Notes: generated by a model from the letters alone, not told the origin. A DNA stretch of 64,000 bases from WJLY01 sp964562405 (GCA_964562405.1 CAZLTC010000001.1:1-64000); one strand, 5' to 3'; shown: positions 1 to 9,484, counted from the first letter of the stretch. Numbers and translations: made by a program.

Positions 1-891
1 GCCGCGAAGACGAACCTGGGCTGGACGGTCAATGCGCGCGAACTCCGTCACGGCATCGTGAAGCTCCGTTCGCATCCGCTGCCGGAGATGCGCGACCTGG
101 CCGATGCCCTGGAGACCGTATGCAGCGGTGCGGTGCCGACGCTTCTGCGGTACACACAGCCGTCGGAGTATCTCGTGGCGGCCGCCGCGCGTTCCGCGAC
201 GGCGCCGGGTGTCCGCAGCGCGAGCGTGTCCGAGGAGGCCTCGACAGTGTGCCTCGTCTCCTGTGACGACGAGGGGGAGCGGCGCGTCGCCGAGGCGATC
301 CTCTTCAGTGGCGGCGGTGCGTCATACGAAGAAGTCCGCGGACGCGTTGCGTCCATGAGCGAGAATGAGGTGGGCGTGCTCTTGAAGAGCGCTCTCCACG
401 GGATCGGAGGCCATGAGGCGCCGGTCCGGGAGTTCGAGAGCACGGCCTACGTCTTTGAGATAGTCTGCGACTTCGGCGCGTACAGGGATGTCCAGCGCCA
501 CAGAATGACGACGCAGTTGCAGCAGCCTCTCACATGTGAGTTGGGCTACTGGCTCCCGGAGGACGCGCACGATGCCGGTGTCGCCGGCCGGATGCGCGAG
601 GCTCTGGAGCGCGCTGCGGCGGCCTGGGAGTCTCTGGCCTCAGTGGACCCGCTGAGCGCCCAGTACGCGGTTCCGTTGGCCTACCGCAAGCGCTTCCTCA
701 TGCAGATGAACTACCGCGAGGCATACGTGTTCGTTCGCCTGCGCTCGAAATCGCACGGGCACGAGTCGTACCGGCGCATCGCGTGCGCCGTGAAGGAAGA
801 GATCGAACGGGTGCATCCTTTGCTCGGCGGGATGATCCCCGCGGAAAGCGTGCCGGCCGCTGTAATGGTGGAGGACTCTGGTGGTGTCTGA
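1..891 (+). CDS. Duplicated ThyX-like protein (FAD-dependent thymidylate synthase superfamily), 5' end missing
   Basis: The reading frame is open from base 1, so the start lies left of the window; 296 residues are visible. The first visible residues contain NARELRH followed by a P-x-L-L-R-Y-T stretch, which resembles the C-terminal end of a ThyX fold. The second half repeats the fold: a RHRMTTQ motif near residue 163, where ThyX has RHR-x2-S, then an NYREAYVFVRLRS segment equivalent to the ThyX NARELRHFFRLR helix. The protein is therefore a tandem of two ThyX-like domains. The second domain lacks the standard RHRxxSxNxxSxRY signature, so true thymidylate synthase activity is doubtful. Its stop overlaps the DUF1385 gene by 11 bp, suggesting co-transcription with prfA-prmC. 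Family assignment is fairly secure; function is not. Confidence 0.7.
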   Translation, partial: AAKTNLGWTVNARELRHGIVKLRSHPLPEMRDLADALETVCSGAVPTLLRYTQPSEYLVAAAARSATAPGVRSASVSEEASTVCLVSCDDEGERRVAEAILFSGGGASYEEVRGRVASMSENEVGVLLKSALHGIGGHEAPVREFESTAYVFEIVCDFGAYRDVQRHRMTTQLQQPLTCELGYWLPEDAHDAGVAGRMREALERAAAAWESLASVDPLSAQYAVPLAYRKRFLMQMNYREAYVFVRLRSKSHGHESYRRIACAVKEEIERVHPLLGGMIPAESVPAAVMVEDSGGV

Positions 892-1933
892 ACCGGGAAT
901 GGAAGAAGTGCGGAGTCGCGAGCACGACTCACCGCCCGCGATCAGCGGGTTCGACCACCCCGAGGGTGGCAAGGTCCACTACGGCGGACAGGCCGTCATC
1001 GAGGGAGTGATGATGCGCGGCCCGACCGCGGTAGCGACCGCCGTTCGTCTTCCCGACGGGACCATCTCCGTCCACAAGGAGAGCTTCGTATCACTGTCGA
1101 GGCGTAACAGGCTGTTGCGCCTTCCGGTCATCCGCGGAGGGCTGACCCTCATCGAGTCGCTGACCCTGGGCATCAAGGCGCTCAACTACTCTGCGAGCAT
1201 GGCCATCGACGCGGCCGGCGATCAGGAAGGCGACGACCATGAGGCCAACGACCAAGAGGGCGGAGACCGCAACGGCGAAGCGCAGAGGGCGGGTGAGAAG
1301 GAGGGCGCCGGTTGGCGCACCAACGCGGCGCTCACCGGCACGATGATCTTCGCGTTCGCGCTCGGCATCGTCATCTTCTTCTGGATCCCGATGGTCCTGT
1401 CGGGCTTCCTGACGGACGTCATGGGTAGTGACAGCGGCATACTCTTCAATCTCATAGACGGCGTTATCCGCGTCGCCTTCTTCCTGCTCTATCTCTGGGG
1501 CATCTCGCGCTGGAAGGAGATGCGCAGGGTGTTCGAGTACCACGGCGCCGAGCACAAGGCGATCTTCACCGAGGAGAGTGGCCTAGAGCTGACCCCTGAG
1601 AATGCCAGGGCGTTCACGACTCGCCACCCTCGGTGCGGCACCAGCTTCCTCCTCATCGTGATGGTCGTATCGATCCTCATCTTCATGGTCTTCGGCAAGC
1701 CGCCGACGATCGGACTCAGACTGGCCAGACTTCTCCTGATCCCGGTGATCGCCGGAGTCTCGTACGAGATCATGAAGTTCTCGGCCAAGAAGGCCGATCA
1801 GAGGTGGGCGCAACTCGTGTCTGCGCCCGGCATCTGGCTTCAGAGAATAACCACGAAGGAACCCAGCGACGATCAGGTTGAGGTCGCCATCGCGGCGCTC
1901 GAGGCGGTGAGAGTCGAGGATCAGGGCAGATGA
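881..1933 (+). CDS. DUF1385 family membrane protein
   Basis: A 350-residue protein of the DUF1385 family, shown by the GGQAVIEGVMMRGP block near residues 31-44, the family hallmark, and an EYHGAEHK motif followed by a RHPRCGTSF segment. There are hydrophobic segments around residues 152-175, 190-208 and 255-290, so it is an inner membrane protein. A low-complexity acidic linker rich in Asp, Glu and Gly (about residues 110-143) separates the N-terminal block from the first membrane segment. The GTG start at 881 follows GAGG at 871; an in-frame ATG at 899 is an alternative. It precedes prfA in many bacteria, and here its stop overlaps the prfA start (ATGA). No biochemical function is established for the family. 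Confidence 0.88.
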   Translation: MVSEPGMEEVRSREHDSPPAISGFDHPEGGKVHYGGQAVIEGVMMRGPTAVATAVRLPDGTISVHKESFVSLSRRNRLLRLPVIRGGLTLIESLTLGIKALNYSASMAIDAAGDQEGDDHEANDQEGGDRNGEAQRAGEKEGAGWRTNAALTGTMIFAFALGIVIFFWIPMVLSGFLTDVMGSDSGILFNLIDGVIRVAFFLLYLWGISRWKEMRRVFEYHGAEHKAIFTEESGLELTPENARAFTTRHPRCGTSFLLIVMVVSILIFMVFGKPPTIGLRLARLLLIPVIAGVSYEIMKFSAKKADQRWAQLVSAPGIWLQRITTKEPSDDQVEVAIAALEAVRVEDQGR

Positions 1934-3006
1934 GCAAGATGTTCGAGAGGCTCGAGTCCATGAAGGTCCGCTACGACGAGCTGGCGGACCTTCTCTCCGA
2001 CCCGGCGATCCTGTCGGACCACAACCTCACGAAGAAGTATTCCAAGGAGAGGGCCGGGCTGGAGGAGGTCATGAATGTCCACGCGGTCTACAAGAAGGTC
2101 ATGTCCGATATTGAGGACGCCCACGAGATGATGGAGACCTCGACCGACGCCGAGTCCAGGGAGTTCGCGAGGGCTGAGTTTCACGAACTCGAGGAGAAGG
2201 TCGACGAGCTCGAGGAGGAGCTCAAGCGACTCCTCGTGCCCAAGGATCCCAACGACGACAAGAACACGATCATAGAGATCAGGGCGGGCACCGGCGGTGA
2301 AGAGGCGGCCCTGTTCGCGGCCGACCTGTTCCGCATGTACAACAGATACGCGGAGTCGAGGCGTTGGAAGGTGGAGGTGATGAACTCCAACCCGACCGGC
2401 ACCGGAGGGTTCAAGGAGATCATCTTCATGATCGAGGGGAACGGCGCCTACAGCCGCATGAAGTACGAGAGCGGAGTTCATCGCGTTCAGCGGGTGCCGG
2501 CCACCGAGTCACAGGGGCGCATCCACACGTCAGCCGCCACGGTAGCCGTCCTTCCCGAGGCCGACGAGGTCGAGGTGGAGGTCAAGCCGGACGACATCGA
2601 GGTCGACGTGTTCAGGTCGTCGGGTCCCGGCGGACAGAGCGTCAACACGACCGACTCGGCCGTGCGCATCACGCACAAGCCCACCGGGCTGGTCGTGACC
2701 TGCCAGGACGAGAAGTCGCAGCACAAGAATAAGGCCAAAGCGCTCAAGGTGCTGCGCGCGAGGCTGTATGAGCAGGCGCTCGCGGCGCAGGAGAAGGAGA
2801 CGGCCGAGGCCAGGCGGAGCCAGGTATCCACGGGCGACCGCAGCGCGAAGATCCGCACGTACAACTTCCCGCAGAGCCGGGTCACGGACCACCGCATCGG
2901 CATGACGCTGCACGGCATAGACCAGTTCATGGATGGGAACATCGACGAGCTGGTTGATGCGCTCACCACGAGCGACCAGGCCGAGCAGATCGCCAGAGCG
3001 TCATGA
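1930..3006 (+). CDS. prfA: Peptide chain release factor 1
   Basis: A 358-residue class I release factor that recognises UAA and UAG in the ribosomal A site and triggers peptidyl-tRNA hydrolysis. The PAT tripeptide at residues 190-192 is the RF1-type stop-codon reader (RF2 has SPF), and the catalytic GGQ is at 234-236 inside SSGPGGQSVN. The length is normal for RF1. The start overlaps the DUF1385 stop and the stop overlaps prmC (both ATGA), so the three genes are translationally coupled. PrmC next door methylates the Gln of this GGQ motif. Confidence 0.98.
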   Translation: MSKMFERLESMKVRYDELADLLSDPAILSDHNLTKKYSKERAGLEEVMNVHAVYKKVMSDIEDAHEMMETSTDAESREFARAEFHELEEKVDELEEELKRLLVPKDPNDDKNTIIEIRAGTGGEEAALFAADLFRMYNRYAESRRWKVEVMNSNPTGTGGFKEIIFMIEGNGAYSRMKYESGVHRVQRVPATESQGRIHTSAATVAVLPEADEVEVEVKPDDIEVDVFRSSGPGGQSVNTTDSAVRITHKPTGLVVTCQDEKSQHKNKAKALKVLRARLYEQALAAQEKETAEARRSQVSTGDRSAKIRTYNFPQSRVTDHRIGMTLHGIDQFMDGNIDELVDALTTSDQAEQIARAS

Positions 3007-3905
3007 CCAAGAAGACCTGGACAGTCCTCGAACTCATCGATTGGAGCAGAGCGTACCTCGCGGAGAAGGGCCTCGAGAACACGAGGCTCGAGACCGAACT
3101 TCTCCTGGGTCACGCGCTGTCCCTCCCGCGCATCGAACTGTATCTCAACTACGCGCGTCCTATGGACGAGGGCGAGCTGGCTCGTTACAAGGTTCTTCTG
3201 AAGAGGCGCCTCTCGGGCGAGCCCGTTCAGTACATAACGGGGACGGTCTCGTTCATGTTCGCGGAGTTCGAGGTGAACCGATCCGTGCTCATCCCGCGGC
3301 CAGAGACTGAGGCGCTTACGGAGGTGGCGCTCCAGTTGCTGAACGAGACGGGCTCGGGCGTCGATTCGGGAATGGGCTCCGATGCCGAGCAGGTGATCGC
3401 GGACGTGGGCACCGGGTCAGGAGTCATCGCCGTCACGCTGGCAATGAAGGCCCCGCGTGCTCGCGTGCTTGCCACCGACGCGTCGGAGGAGGCGCTGCGA
3501 GTCGCGGCCCGCAACGCAGAGAGGGCCGGCGTCTCCGGTCGCATCGAGTTTCTGCAAGGCGAGATGCTCGAGCCGCTTCTGGGGGCCGGACTCGCAGGCG
3601 GTCTGACGCTTCTCGTCTCCAATCCGCCCTACGTGGCCAGCGGCGACATCGAGTCGCTGCCGCCCGAGGTACGCGACTTCGAGCCCAGGATCGCGCTCGA
3701 CGGAGGCACGGACGGCCTTGACTGTCTGCGGGTGATGGCGCAGGATGGACCGTCGCTGCTGGCTCCGGGAGGAGCGCTGGCGCTCGAGGTGGGTGACGGG
3801 CAGGCCGACGCGGTCGCGGACATGGTTCGGGCGGTCGTGGGCGCCTCCGAGACAATGAAGGACTACGCCGGGCGCGACAGGATCGTCGTCGGGCGCAGGG
3901 CATAG
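3003..3905 (+). CDS. prmC: Release factor glutamine N5-methyltransferase
   Basis: A 300-residue HemK/PrmC protein that uses S-adenosylmethionine to methylate the glutamine of the release-factor GGQ motif. The catalytic NPPY is at residues 207-210, preceded by a SAM-binding VGTGSGVIAV loop. The N-terminal helical release-factor-binding domain (about residues 1-80) contains the family motif GEPVQYITG. The start ATG overlaps the prfA stop. The gene pair prfA-prmC is one of the most conserved in bacteria. Confidence 0.97.
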   Translation: MTKKTWTVLELIDWSRAYLAEKGLENTRLETELLLGHALSLPRIELYLNYARPMDEGELARYKVLLKRRLSGEPVQYITGTVSFMFAEFEVNRSVLIPRPETEALTEVALQLLNETGSGVDSGMGSDAEQVIADVGTGSGVIAVTLAMKAPRARVLATDASEEALRVAARNAERAGVSGRIEFLQGEMLEPLLGAGLAGGLTLLVSNPPYVASGDIESLPPEVRDFEPRIALDGGTDGLDCLRVMAQDGPSLLAPGGALALEVGDGQADAVADMVRAVVGASETMKDYAGRDRIVVGRRA

Positions 3906-3928
3906 ATGGGACAACCGGGAGAGCATCG

Positions 3929-5182
3929 ATGGACAGAATCCTGATAGAGGGCGGGCATCGACTCGAGGGCGAGGTCACGATCGGCGGCGCGAAGAACGCG
4001 GCCCTGCCGATCATGGCGGCCACGCTCCTGGCGCCTGGCGTCTTCACCCTCAAGAACGTGCCCAGCCTCGCGGACGTCCGTACGATGGGGCACGTCCTTC
4101 GTGTGCTGGGTGCGGCCGTCGACCACCACGACCATGCAATGACGATCGACACCACGAACGCCCGCTACCACGAGGCGCCCTACGAGTTGGTGAAGACGAT
4201 GCGCGCCTCGGTCTGTGTGCTCGGTCCGATTCTGGGAAGGCTTGGGAAGGCCCGCGTGTCGTTACCGGGCGGATGCGCGTGGGGACCGCGCCCCGTCGAC
4301 TTCCACATCCGGGCCATGAAGGACCTGGGGGCGTCTGTCGAGATCGAGCATGGCTACATCGTCGCCGAGTCGGCCCGTCTCAAGGGCGCCACGATCCACT
4401 TCGACACCTCGAGCGTCGGCGCCACCGAGAACGCGATGATGGCCGCCACGCTCGCGAATGGCCAGACCGTCATCGAGAACGCCGCCCGCGAGCCGGAGGT
4501 CCGCGCGCTCGCCGAGTTCCTCCGCGCGATGGGCGCGGACATAGCGGGAGACGGGACCGGTACGATCGTCATAGAGGGTTCTTCGGAGCTTCACCCCGCC
4601 GACGTTGAGGTGATACCTGACAGGATCGAGACGGGCACGTTCATGGTCGCCGTCGCGATGACCGGAGGTGACGTCCTCATGAGGGGCGCGCGGCTGGACC
4701 ACGCGAGCGCCGTGGTGAACAAGCTCAGGGAGGCAGGCGCGGAGATCGCCGAGGAGGATGGGGGCGTCCGCGTGCGCGGCCCGGTGTGGGCAAGGGCGGT
4801 CAACGTCACGACCGCGCCGTTTCCAGGTTTCCCGACGGACATGCAGGCCCAGTTCATGGCGCTCATGGCGGTGGCCGATGGTTCCTCGGTCATCACCGAG
4901 ACGATCTATGCGGACAGATTCTCGCACGTTCCCGAGCTGAAGCGGCTCGGAGCCGAGATCAACCTCGACAGAAACATCGCGGTCGTCACGGGAGTGAAGA
5001 AGCTTTCGGCAGCGAAGGTCATGGCGACCGATCTCCGCGCAAGCGCGGCGCTCATTCTCGCGGGGCTCGTGGCTGAGGGCGAGACGGAGGTCTCGCGCGT
5101 CTACCACATAGACAGAGGCTACGAGGCCATCGAGAAGAAGCTCGGGGCGCTCGGCGCGAACGTGACGAGGGTCAAGGACTAG
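3929..5182 (+). CDS. murA: UDP-N-acetylglucosamine 1-carboxyvinyltransferase
   Basis: A 417-residue EPSP-synthase-fold enzyme that catalyses the first committed step of peptidoglycan synthesis, transferring enolpyruvate from PEP to UDP-GlcNAc in the cytoplasm. The catalytic loop SLPGGCAWGPRPVD keeps Cys116, the residue alkylated by fosfomycin; many fosfomycin-resistant lineages carry Asp there. The N-terminal GGAKNAALPIMAA motif is intact and the length is typical. It follows prmC by 23 bp with a GGGAGAG ribosome site. ddl, another peptidoglycan precursor gene, lies far downstream at 61.5 kb. Confidence 0.97.
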   Translation: MDRILIEGGHRLEGEVTIGGAKNAALPIMAATLLAPGVFTLKNVPSLADVRTMGHVLRVLGAAVDHHDHAMTIDTTNARYHEAPYELVKTMRASVCVLGPILGRLGKARVSLPGGCAWGPRPVDFHIRAMKDLGASVEIEHGYIVAESARLKGATIHFDTSSVGATENAMMAATLANGQTVIENAAREPEVRALAEFLRAMGADIAGDGTGTIVIEGSSELHPADVEVIPDRIETGTFMVAVAMTGGDVLMRGARLDHASAVVNKLREAGAEIAEEDGGVRVRGPVWARAVNVTTAPFPGFPTDMQAQFMALMAVADGSSVITETIYADRFSHVPELKRLGAEINLDRNIAVVTGVKKLSAAKVMATDLRASAALILAGLVAEGETEVSRVYHIDRGYEAIEKKLGALGANVTRVKD

Positions 5183-5237
5183 AGCGGCGCCTTTGGGCGC
5201 TCCGAACCGCTTCCTTCGAACACCGCGGAGGCATCCC

Positions 5238-7139
5238 TTGCCCGAACCCGCCAGGCACGTCATCCTCGGAACAGCGGGCCACATAGACCACGGCAAGACC
5301 GAACTCGTTCGCGCGCTCACCGGCGTCGACACCGACCGACTTCGCGAGGAGAAGGAGCGTGGCATCTCCATCGAGCTGGGGTTCGCCCGGCTCGACCTGC
5401 CCGACGGAACCACCCTGGGCGTCGTGGACGTTCCCGGACACGAGAAGTTCGTCAGAACGATGCTGGCCGGCGCGGCCGGGACGGATATTGTCCTTCTCGT
5501 CGTGGCGGCCGATGAGGGCGTCATGCCGCAGACGCGTGAGCATCTCGACATCATCGACCTGCTCGGCGTGAGGGCCGGGATCATCGCGCTCACGAAGACC
5601 GACCTCGTCGGGCCCGAGGAGATAGAACTCGCGGCCGAGGAGGCAAGGGAGCTCGTCGAGGGGACGACCCTCTCAGACGCGCCGGTCGTGCCGGTCTCGT
5701 CGGTGACGGGCGATGGGATCGACGAGCTGAAGGCCGTGATCGCCGAGCTGGCGGCCTCGGTCAAGGAGCGGTCCGCGTCGGGCACCGCACGACTCCCGGT
5801 CGACCGCGTGTTCAGCCTGGCCGGCCACGGTACCATCGTCACAGGGACGCTCTGGTCAGGAAGCGTGGCGGCGGGCGACAGGTTGGAACTCCTGCCCCGC
5901 GGCATCGAGGCCCGTGTCCGCAGCGTACAGGTCCACGACTCGCCCGTCGAGCGGGCCGAGGCCGGACAGAGAACTGCGATAGGGCTCGCCGGTGTGAGCC
6001 GCGAGGACGTCGCGCGAGGCGACACCCTGTGTGCCCCGGGCTCGCTGCGCATCACGCACATGCTCGACGCGAGGCTTCGGCTGGTTCGTGGCGCCAGGCC
6101 GCTGCGCAACAGAGCGCGCGTGCACTTCCACCTCGGGACGGCAGAAGCGCTCGCGCGGGTCGTGCTCCTGGAGGCCGAGGAACTTGGACCAGGCCAGGAG
6201 GGTCTGATCCAGGTCCGGCTCGAGACGCCGATGGTCGCCGATCGTGACGACCTCTTCGTCATCCGGTCCTACTCGCCGGTCGCCACGATGGGCGGAGGCC
6301 GCGTCATAGACCCCGCGCCCAAGAGACACAAGCGCATGAGGGACGACGTGCTCGATGCGCTGAGCGTTCTCGAGGAGGGAAGCCCTGAGGACGTGGTCCT
6401 TCAGCTCGTCGACGACTCAGGCGTCGAGGGTCTGTCCGAGTCGGAGCTTGCTCAGGGAGTCGGGCAGGACGCGGCTGGGGCGGTCGATGGCCTGCTCGCA
6501 GACGGCAGGCTTGTCGAGCTCGAGGGCAGATACCACACCGTGAGAGGGCTCGCCGAGGCCGGAGAGCGCATCGCGGAGATCTTGGGCGCGCACCGCAAGA
6601 GCGCTCCGCTCGAGTGGGGCATGTCGGCGGAGGAGCTGCGCGGCAAGTTGTCGCGGGGACTCGACAGGCGGACGCTCGACGCGTTCCTCGCGCGCCTTGG
6701 CGAGGAGGGCCTGGTGTCGCGCCGCGGCGATCTGGTGCGTCTGGGTGGGGAGGACGTGAAGCTGTCCGGTGCCCAGGCATCGCTCGCCGACAGGATAGAG
6801 TCCAGATTGCTCGAGGCCGGCGCGAACGTCCCCTCGCTCGACGAGCTCAGACTCGAGGTCGGTGGAGCCGAGTTCGACGCCATCGTCAAACTGCTGGTCG
6901 AGACCGGTAGGCTGACGAAGGTAACGACGACGCTTCTCTACCATCCGGAAGTCATTCACGACATCAGGGAGCGAGTGCTCCGCCGACTGGACGAGGACGG
7001 CGAACTCTCCGTCCCTCTCTTCAAAGACATGACCGCCGTGTCCAGGAAGTACGCGATCCCGTTGCTCGAGTTTTTCGACCGCGAGGGCACGACGATGCGG
7101 TCGGGAAACGTCCGCGTAAAAGGCAGGAAAGCAAGATAG
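5238..7139 (+). CDS. selB: Selenocysteine-specific elongation factor SelB
   Basis: A 633-residue translational GTPase that delivers Sec-tRNA(Sec) to UGA codons marked by a SECIS element. The G1 motif GHIDHGKT lies near the start, switch residues DRLREEKERGIS follow, and DVPGHE and TKTD complete the G domain. EF-Tu-like beta domains come next, then C-terminal winged-helix repeats (about residues 400-633) that bind the mRNA hairpin. I chose the TTG at 5238 because GCGGAGG sits 6 bases upstream and the protein then begins just before the G domain; an in-frame TTG at 5193 has no ribosome site. The absence of selA, selC and selD nearby means they must lie elsewhere if the system is active. Confidence 0.93.
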   Translation: MPEPARHVILGTAGHIDHGKTELVRALTGVDTDRLREEKERGISIELGFARLDLPDGTTLGVVDVPGHEKFVRTMLAGAAGTDIVLLVVAADEGVMPQTREHLDIIDLLGVRAGIIALTKTDLVGPEEIELAAEEARELVEGTTLSDAPVVPVSSVTGDGIDELKAVIAELAASVKERSASGTARLPVDRVFSLAGHGTIVTGTLWSGSVAAGDRLELLPRGIEARVRSVQVHDSPVERAEAGQRTAIGLAGVSREDVARGDTLCAPGSLRITHMLDARLRLVRGARPLRNRARVHFHLGTAEALARVVLLEAEELGPGQEGLIQVRLETPMVADRDDLFVIRSYSPVATMGGGRVIDPAPKRHKRMRDDVLDALSVLEEGSPEDVVLQLVDDSGVEGLSESELAQGVGQDAAGAVDGLLADGRLVELEGRYHTVRGLAEAGERIAEILGAHRKSAPLEWGMSAEELRGKLSRGLDRRTLDAFLARLGEEGLVSRRGDLVRLGGEDVKLSGAQASLADRIESRLLEAGANVPSLDELRLEVGGAEFDAIVKLLVETGRLTKVTTTLLYHPEVIHDIRERVLRRLDEDGELSVPLFKDMTAVSRKYAIPLLEFFDREGTTMRSGNVRVKGRKAR

Positions 7140-7225
7140 CACGGCCGGCGCCGGTGGTTCGAGGCGGCAGCCGCCACGCGACAGGGCCCCGGCTGAGGGG
7201 GTGGTCCTGGGCCGCTGGAGGTCGG

Positions 7226-8299
7226 ATGTCTCTGGGGAGAGAGCGCAGGGAGTCAAGGGGCGTTTCCATCGGCGGCGTGGCCGTTGGCGGCGGCGCTCCC
7301 ATATCCGTGCAGTCGATGACAAACACGCCGCCCGCGGACGTCGAGCGGACCTCGGCGCAGATAGATAGACTTGCCTCAGCCGGCTGCGAGATCATACGCG
7401 TCGCCGTCCCGGACGCCTCCGCGACCGACGCGCTGCGGGAGATCGTCGGTCGCTCACCGATACCGGTCGTCGCTGACGTGCATTTCGACCACCGGCTCGC
7501 TCTGGCGGCGATCGCCGCCGGTGCGCACGGCATCCGCATCAACCCCGGCAACATAGGCTCGGCGGACCGCGTGCGCGCGGTTGTCGACGCGGCCGGTGAC
7601 GCCGGGATCCCCATCCGCATTGGCGTCAACGCCGGATCGCTCGAGCGCGACATCCTCGAGCGGGAGGGGCGGCCAACGGCGGAAGGCATGGTCGAGAGCT
7701 GCCTGAGGCACGTCGAGCTTGTCGAAGAGATGGGGTTCCGCGACATCATCCTGTCGCTCAAGGCCTCCGATGTCGCGATGACCGTGGAGGCGAACCGGTC
7801 CATCGCGGCGCACTGTGACTATCCGCTGCACCTCGGCGTCACCGAGGCCGGCACCCTGCTCACCGGAGCCGTGCGCTCGGCGGTCGGCATGGGCATCCTC
7901 CTGGCCGAAGGCATAGGCGACACGATACGCGTGTCGCTGGCCGGGCCGCCCGAGGAGGAGGTCGTCGTCGGGCGGCGCATCCTGTCGTCGCTGGGCCTGC
8001 GGCACGGTGGGGTAACAGTCATCGCGTGCCCGACCTGCGGGAGGTGCACGATCGACGTGGCGGCCATCGCCGGGGAGGTCGAGCGCAGGACCGCGCACGT
8101 CCGCCGCGAGCTGGTGGTCGCCGTCATGGGATGCTCCGTCAACGGCCCCGGCGAGGCACGCGAGGCGGACGTCGGCGTCGCCGGAGGGGGCGGAGATGCC
8201 GTGCTGTTCAGGGGCGGCGAGGTGGTTGGCAGGATAGACGGAGCAGATGCCGCGCGCATCCTGCTCGAGGAGATCCTGGGAGACGCGGAGCAGGACTAA
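7226..8299 (+). CDS. ispG: 4-Hydroxy-3-methylbut-2-enyl-diphosphate synthase
   Basis: A 357-residue IspG (GcpE) enzyme of the MEP isoprenoid pathway. It reductively converts methylerythritol cyclodiphosphate to HMBPP using a [4Fe-4S] cluster. Cluster ligands are visible as Cys268-x2-Cys271-x31-Cys303, exactly the bacterial spacing. The N-terminal TIM-barrel part has PISVQSMTNT and the VADVHFD motif. The ATG at 7226 has GGAGG just upstream, and translation from there gives a normal N-terminus; an upstream in-frame start at 7154 would add an atypical basic extension. The fused ispDF gene of the same pathway is at 57.7 kb. Confidence 0.96.
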   Translation: MSLGRERRESRGVSIGGVAVGGGAPISVQSMTNTPPADVERTSAQIDRLASAGCEIIRVAVPDASATDALREIVGRSPIPVVADVHFDHRLALAAIAAGAHGIRINPGNIGSADRVRAVVDAAGDAGIPIRIGVNAGSLERDILEREGRPTAEGMVESCLRHVELVEEMGFRDIILSLKASDVAMTVEANRSIAAHCDYPLHLGVTEAGTLLTGAVRSAVGMGILLAEGIGDTIRVSLAGPPEEEVVVGRRILSSLGLRHGGVTVIACPTCGRCTIDVAAIAGEVERRTAHVRRELVVAVMGCSVNGPGEAREADVGVAGGGGDAVLFRGGEVVGRIDGADAARILLEEILGDAEQD

Positions 8300-8368
8300 C
8301 GGTCACAGGCGGCTCGGTCCGAGGATCGTTCCGCGGGTGGGTCGGTGACACGCCGATCGGATGGGCAA

Positions 8369-9484
8369 ATGCCGACACTGATCGTATTCGGCGAGCACCT
8401 CTGCCACCGCGCGGGCGGGGCCGAGACGAGCACGTACCTCCTGACGCGGCGTCTTGCGGAGAACCAGGCGTTGCACGTCGTGCCCGTCTCGGGCGTGTCC
8501 GAGCGTTACGAGCTGAGGCTCGACCGCGTTCCCTACGATGACCTCGTAGAGTTGCCGCTGACGAGCCTGAGCGTGCGGCTTCCGTTCTTCGAGTACGCGC
8601 TCAACTCTCGACCCGTAGGTGACTACATGCGCGCCGCCTCCGGCGACATCCTCTTCGCAAACGGCATGGCGGCGCCCGCGGCCATCAACGCGTTCGAGGG
8701 CCCATCGGTCTACTTCATCCACGATGAGATGAGCCTGAACGTCTACCGGACGTACGAGACGAGACCGCTCAAGCGCCTGAAGTTCGGAGTGAGATGGCAG
8801 ATCGACCTTCCGTTCATGCTGAGCTATCGCTCCGACAACATGAAGGCGATGCGCAGGGCGAAGCTCGTGGTGGCCAACTCCCGCCACGTCGCGCGGAGGG
8901 CGACCGAGCTCCTGGGGGTGAATCCTGTGGTCGTCTATCCGCAGGTCGATGTCGTCTCGTTGCGCGGGGAACCCATGCCGCCGCTGGAGGAGCGCCCGTT
9001 CATAATGATGGTCGGCGACCAGGAGGTGAAGGGGGCGGGCACATTCCGCAGGATCGCCAACGCCATGCCCGACCACGAGTTCCTCGCGGTGGGCCGCGGG
9101 TTTGCCGAAGGGAAGGTCGGAAACATCACCTTCCGGGGGTTCGTGCCTGACCCGCTCACGTACTACAGGAAGGCGAAGGTCGTCCTGCTCCCCTCGACCT
9201 GGGAGGAGGGTTTCGGTATGGTGTCGGTCGAGGCGTCGGCTCTGGGTATACCGACCGTCGTCTCGAACCGTGGAGGTCTCCCCGAGACGGTGCCCGGCAC
9301 GGACCTCGTCGTGACCGACTACCGCGATCCGGTACGCTGGGTGGAGACGATACGCCTGGTGCTGGACGACTACGAGGCGCGCTCGAAGAAGGCACGCGAA
9401 CACGCGATGCAGTTCGACGGCAGGCTACAGATACAGCTTCTGGTGGAACGCGTCCGCGCCGCGACCGGCGTGGAGCTATCCTGA
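8369..9484 (+). CDS. Glycosyltransferase family 4 protein
   Basis: A 371-residue GT-B fold glycosyltransferase. The C-terminal half has the family 4 donor-site signature EEGFGMVSVEASALGIPTVV (E-x7-E type), preceded by a FRGFVPD segment typical of the glycosyl_transferase 1 domain. The N-terminal HLCHRAGGAETST segment matches the acceptor-side GG-x-E loop of the family. The ATG at 8369 gives a compact start; a GTG at 8345 is also in frame, and neither has a strong ribosome site. Donor and acceptor cannot be told from sequence; envelope polysaccharide or glycolipid synthesis is likely. Confidence 0.88.
   Translation: MPTLIVFGEHLCHRAGGAETSTYLLTRRLAENQALHVVPVSGVSERYELRLDRVPYDDLVELPLTSLSVRLPFFEYALNSRPVGDYMRAASGDILFANGMAAPAAINAFEGPSVYFIHDEMSLNVYRTYETRPLKRLKFGVRWQIDLPFMLSYRSDNMKAMRRAKLVVANSRHVARRATELLGVNPVVVYPQVDVVSLRGEPMPPLEERPFIMMVGDQEVKGAGTFRRIANAMPDHEFLAVGRGFAEGKVGNITFRGFVPDPLTYYRKAKVVLLPSTWEEGFGMVSVEASALGIPTVVSNRGGLPETVPGTDLVVTDYRDPVRWVETIRLVLDDYEARSKKAREHAMQFDGRLQIQLLVERVRAATGVELS

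Noticed and set aside
4262..6262. Long open frame on the minus strand opposite murA and selB (over 600 codons)
   Set aside because: It lies wholly opposite two certain genes, has Arg/Ser/Pro-rich composition typical of GC-rich antisense frames, and matches no family.
7140..7225. Possible tRNA-Sec between selB and ispG, because of a GGTTCGAG-like string
   Set aside because: No acceptor stem, no UCA anticodon loop and too short for the long variable arm; the match is a coincidence.
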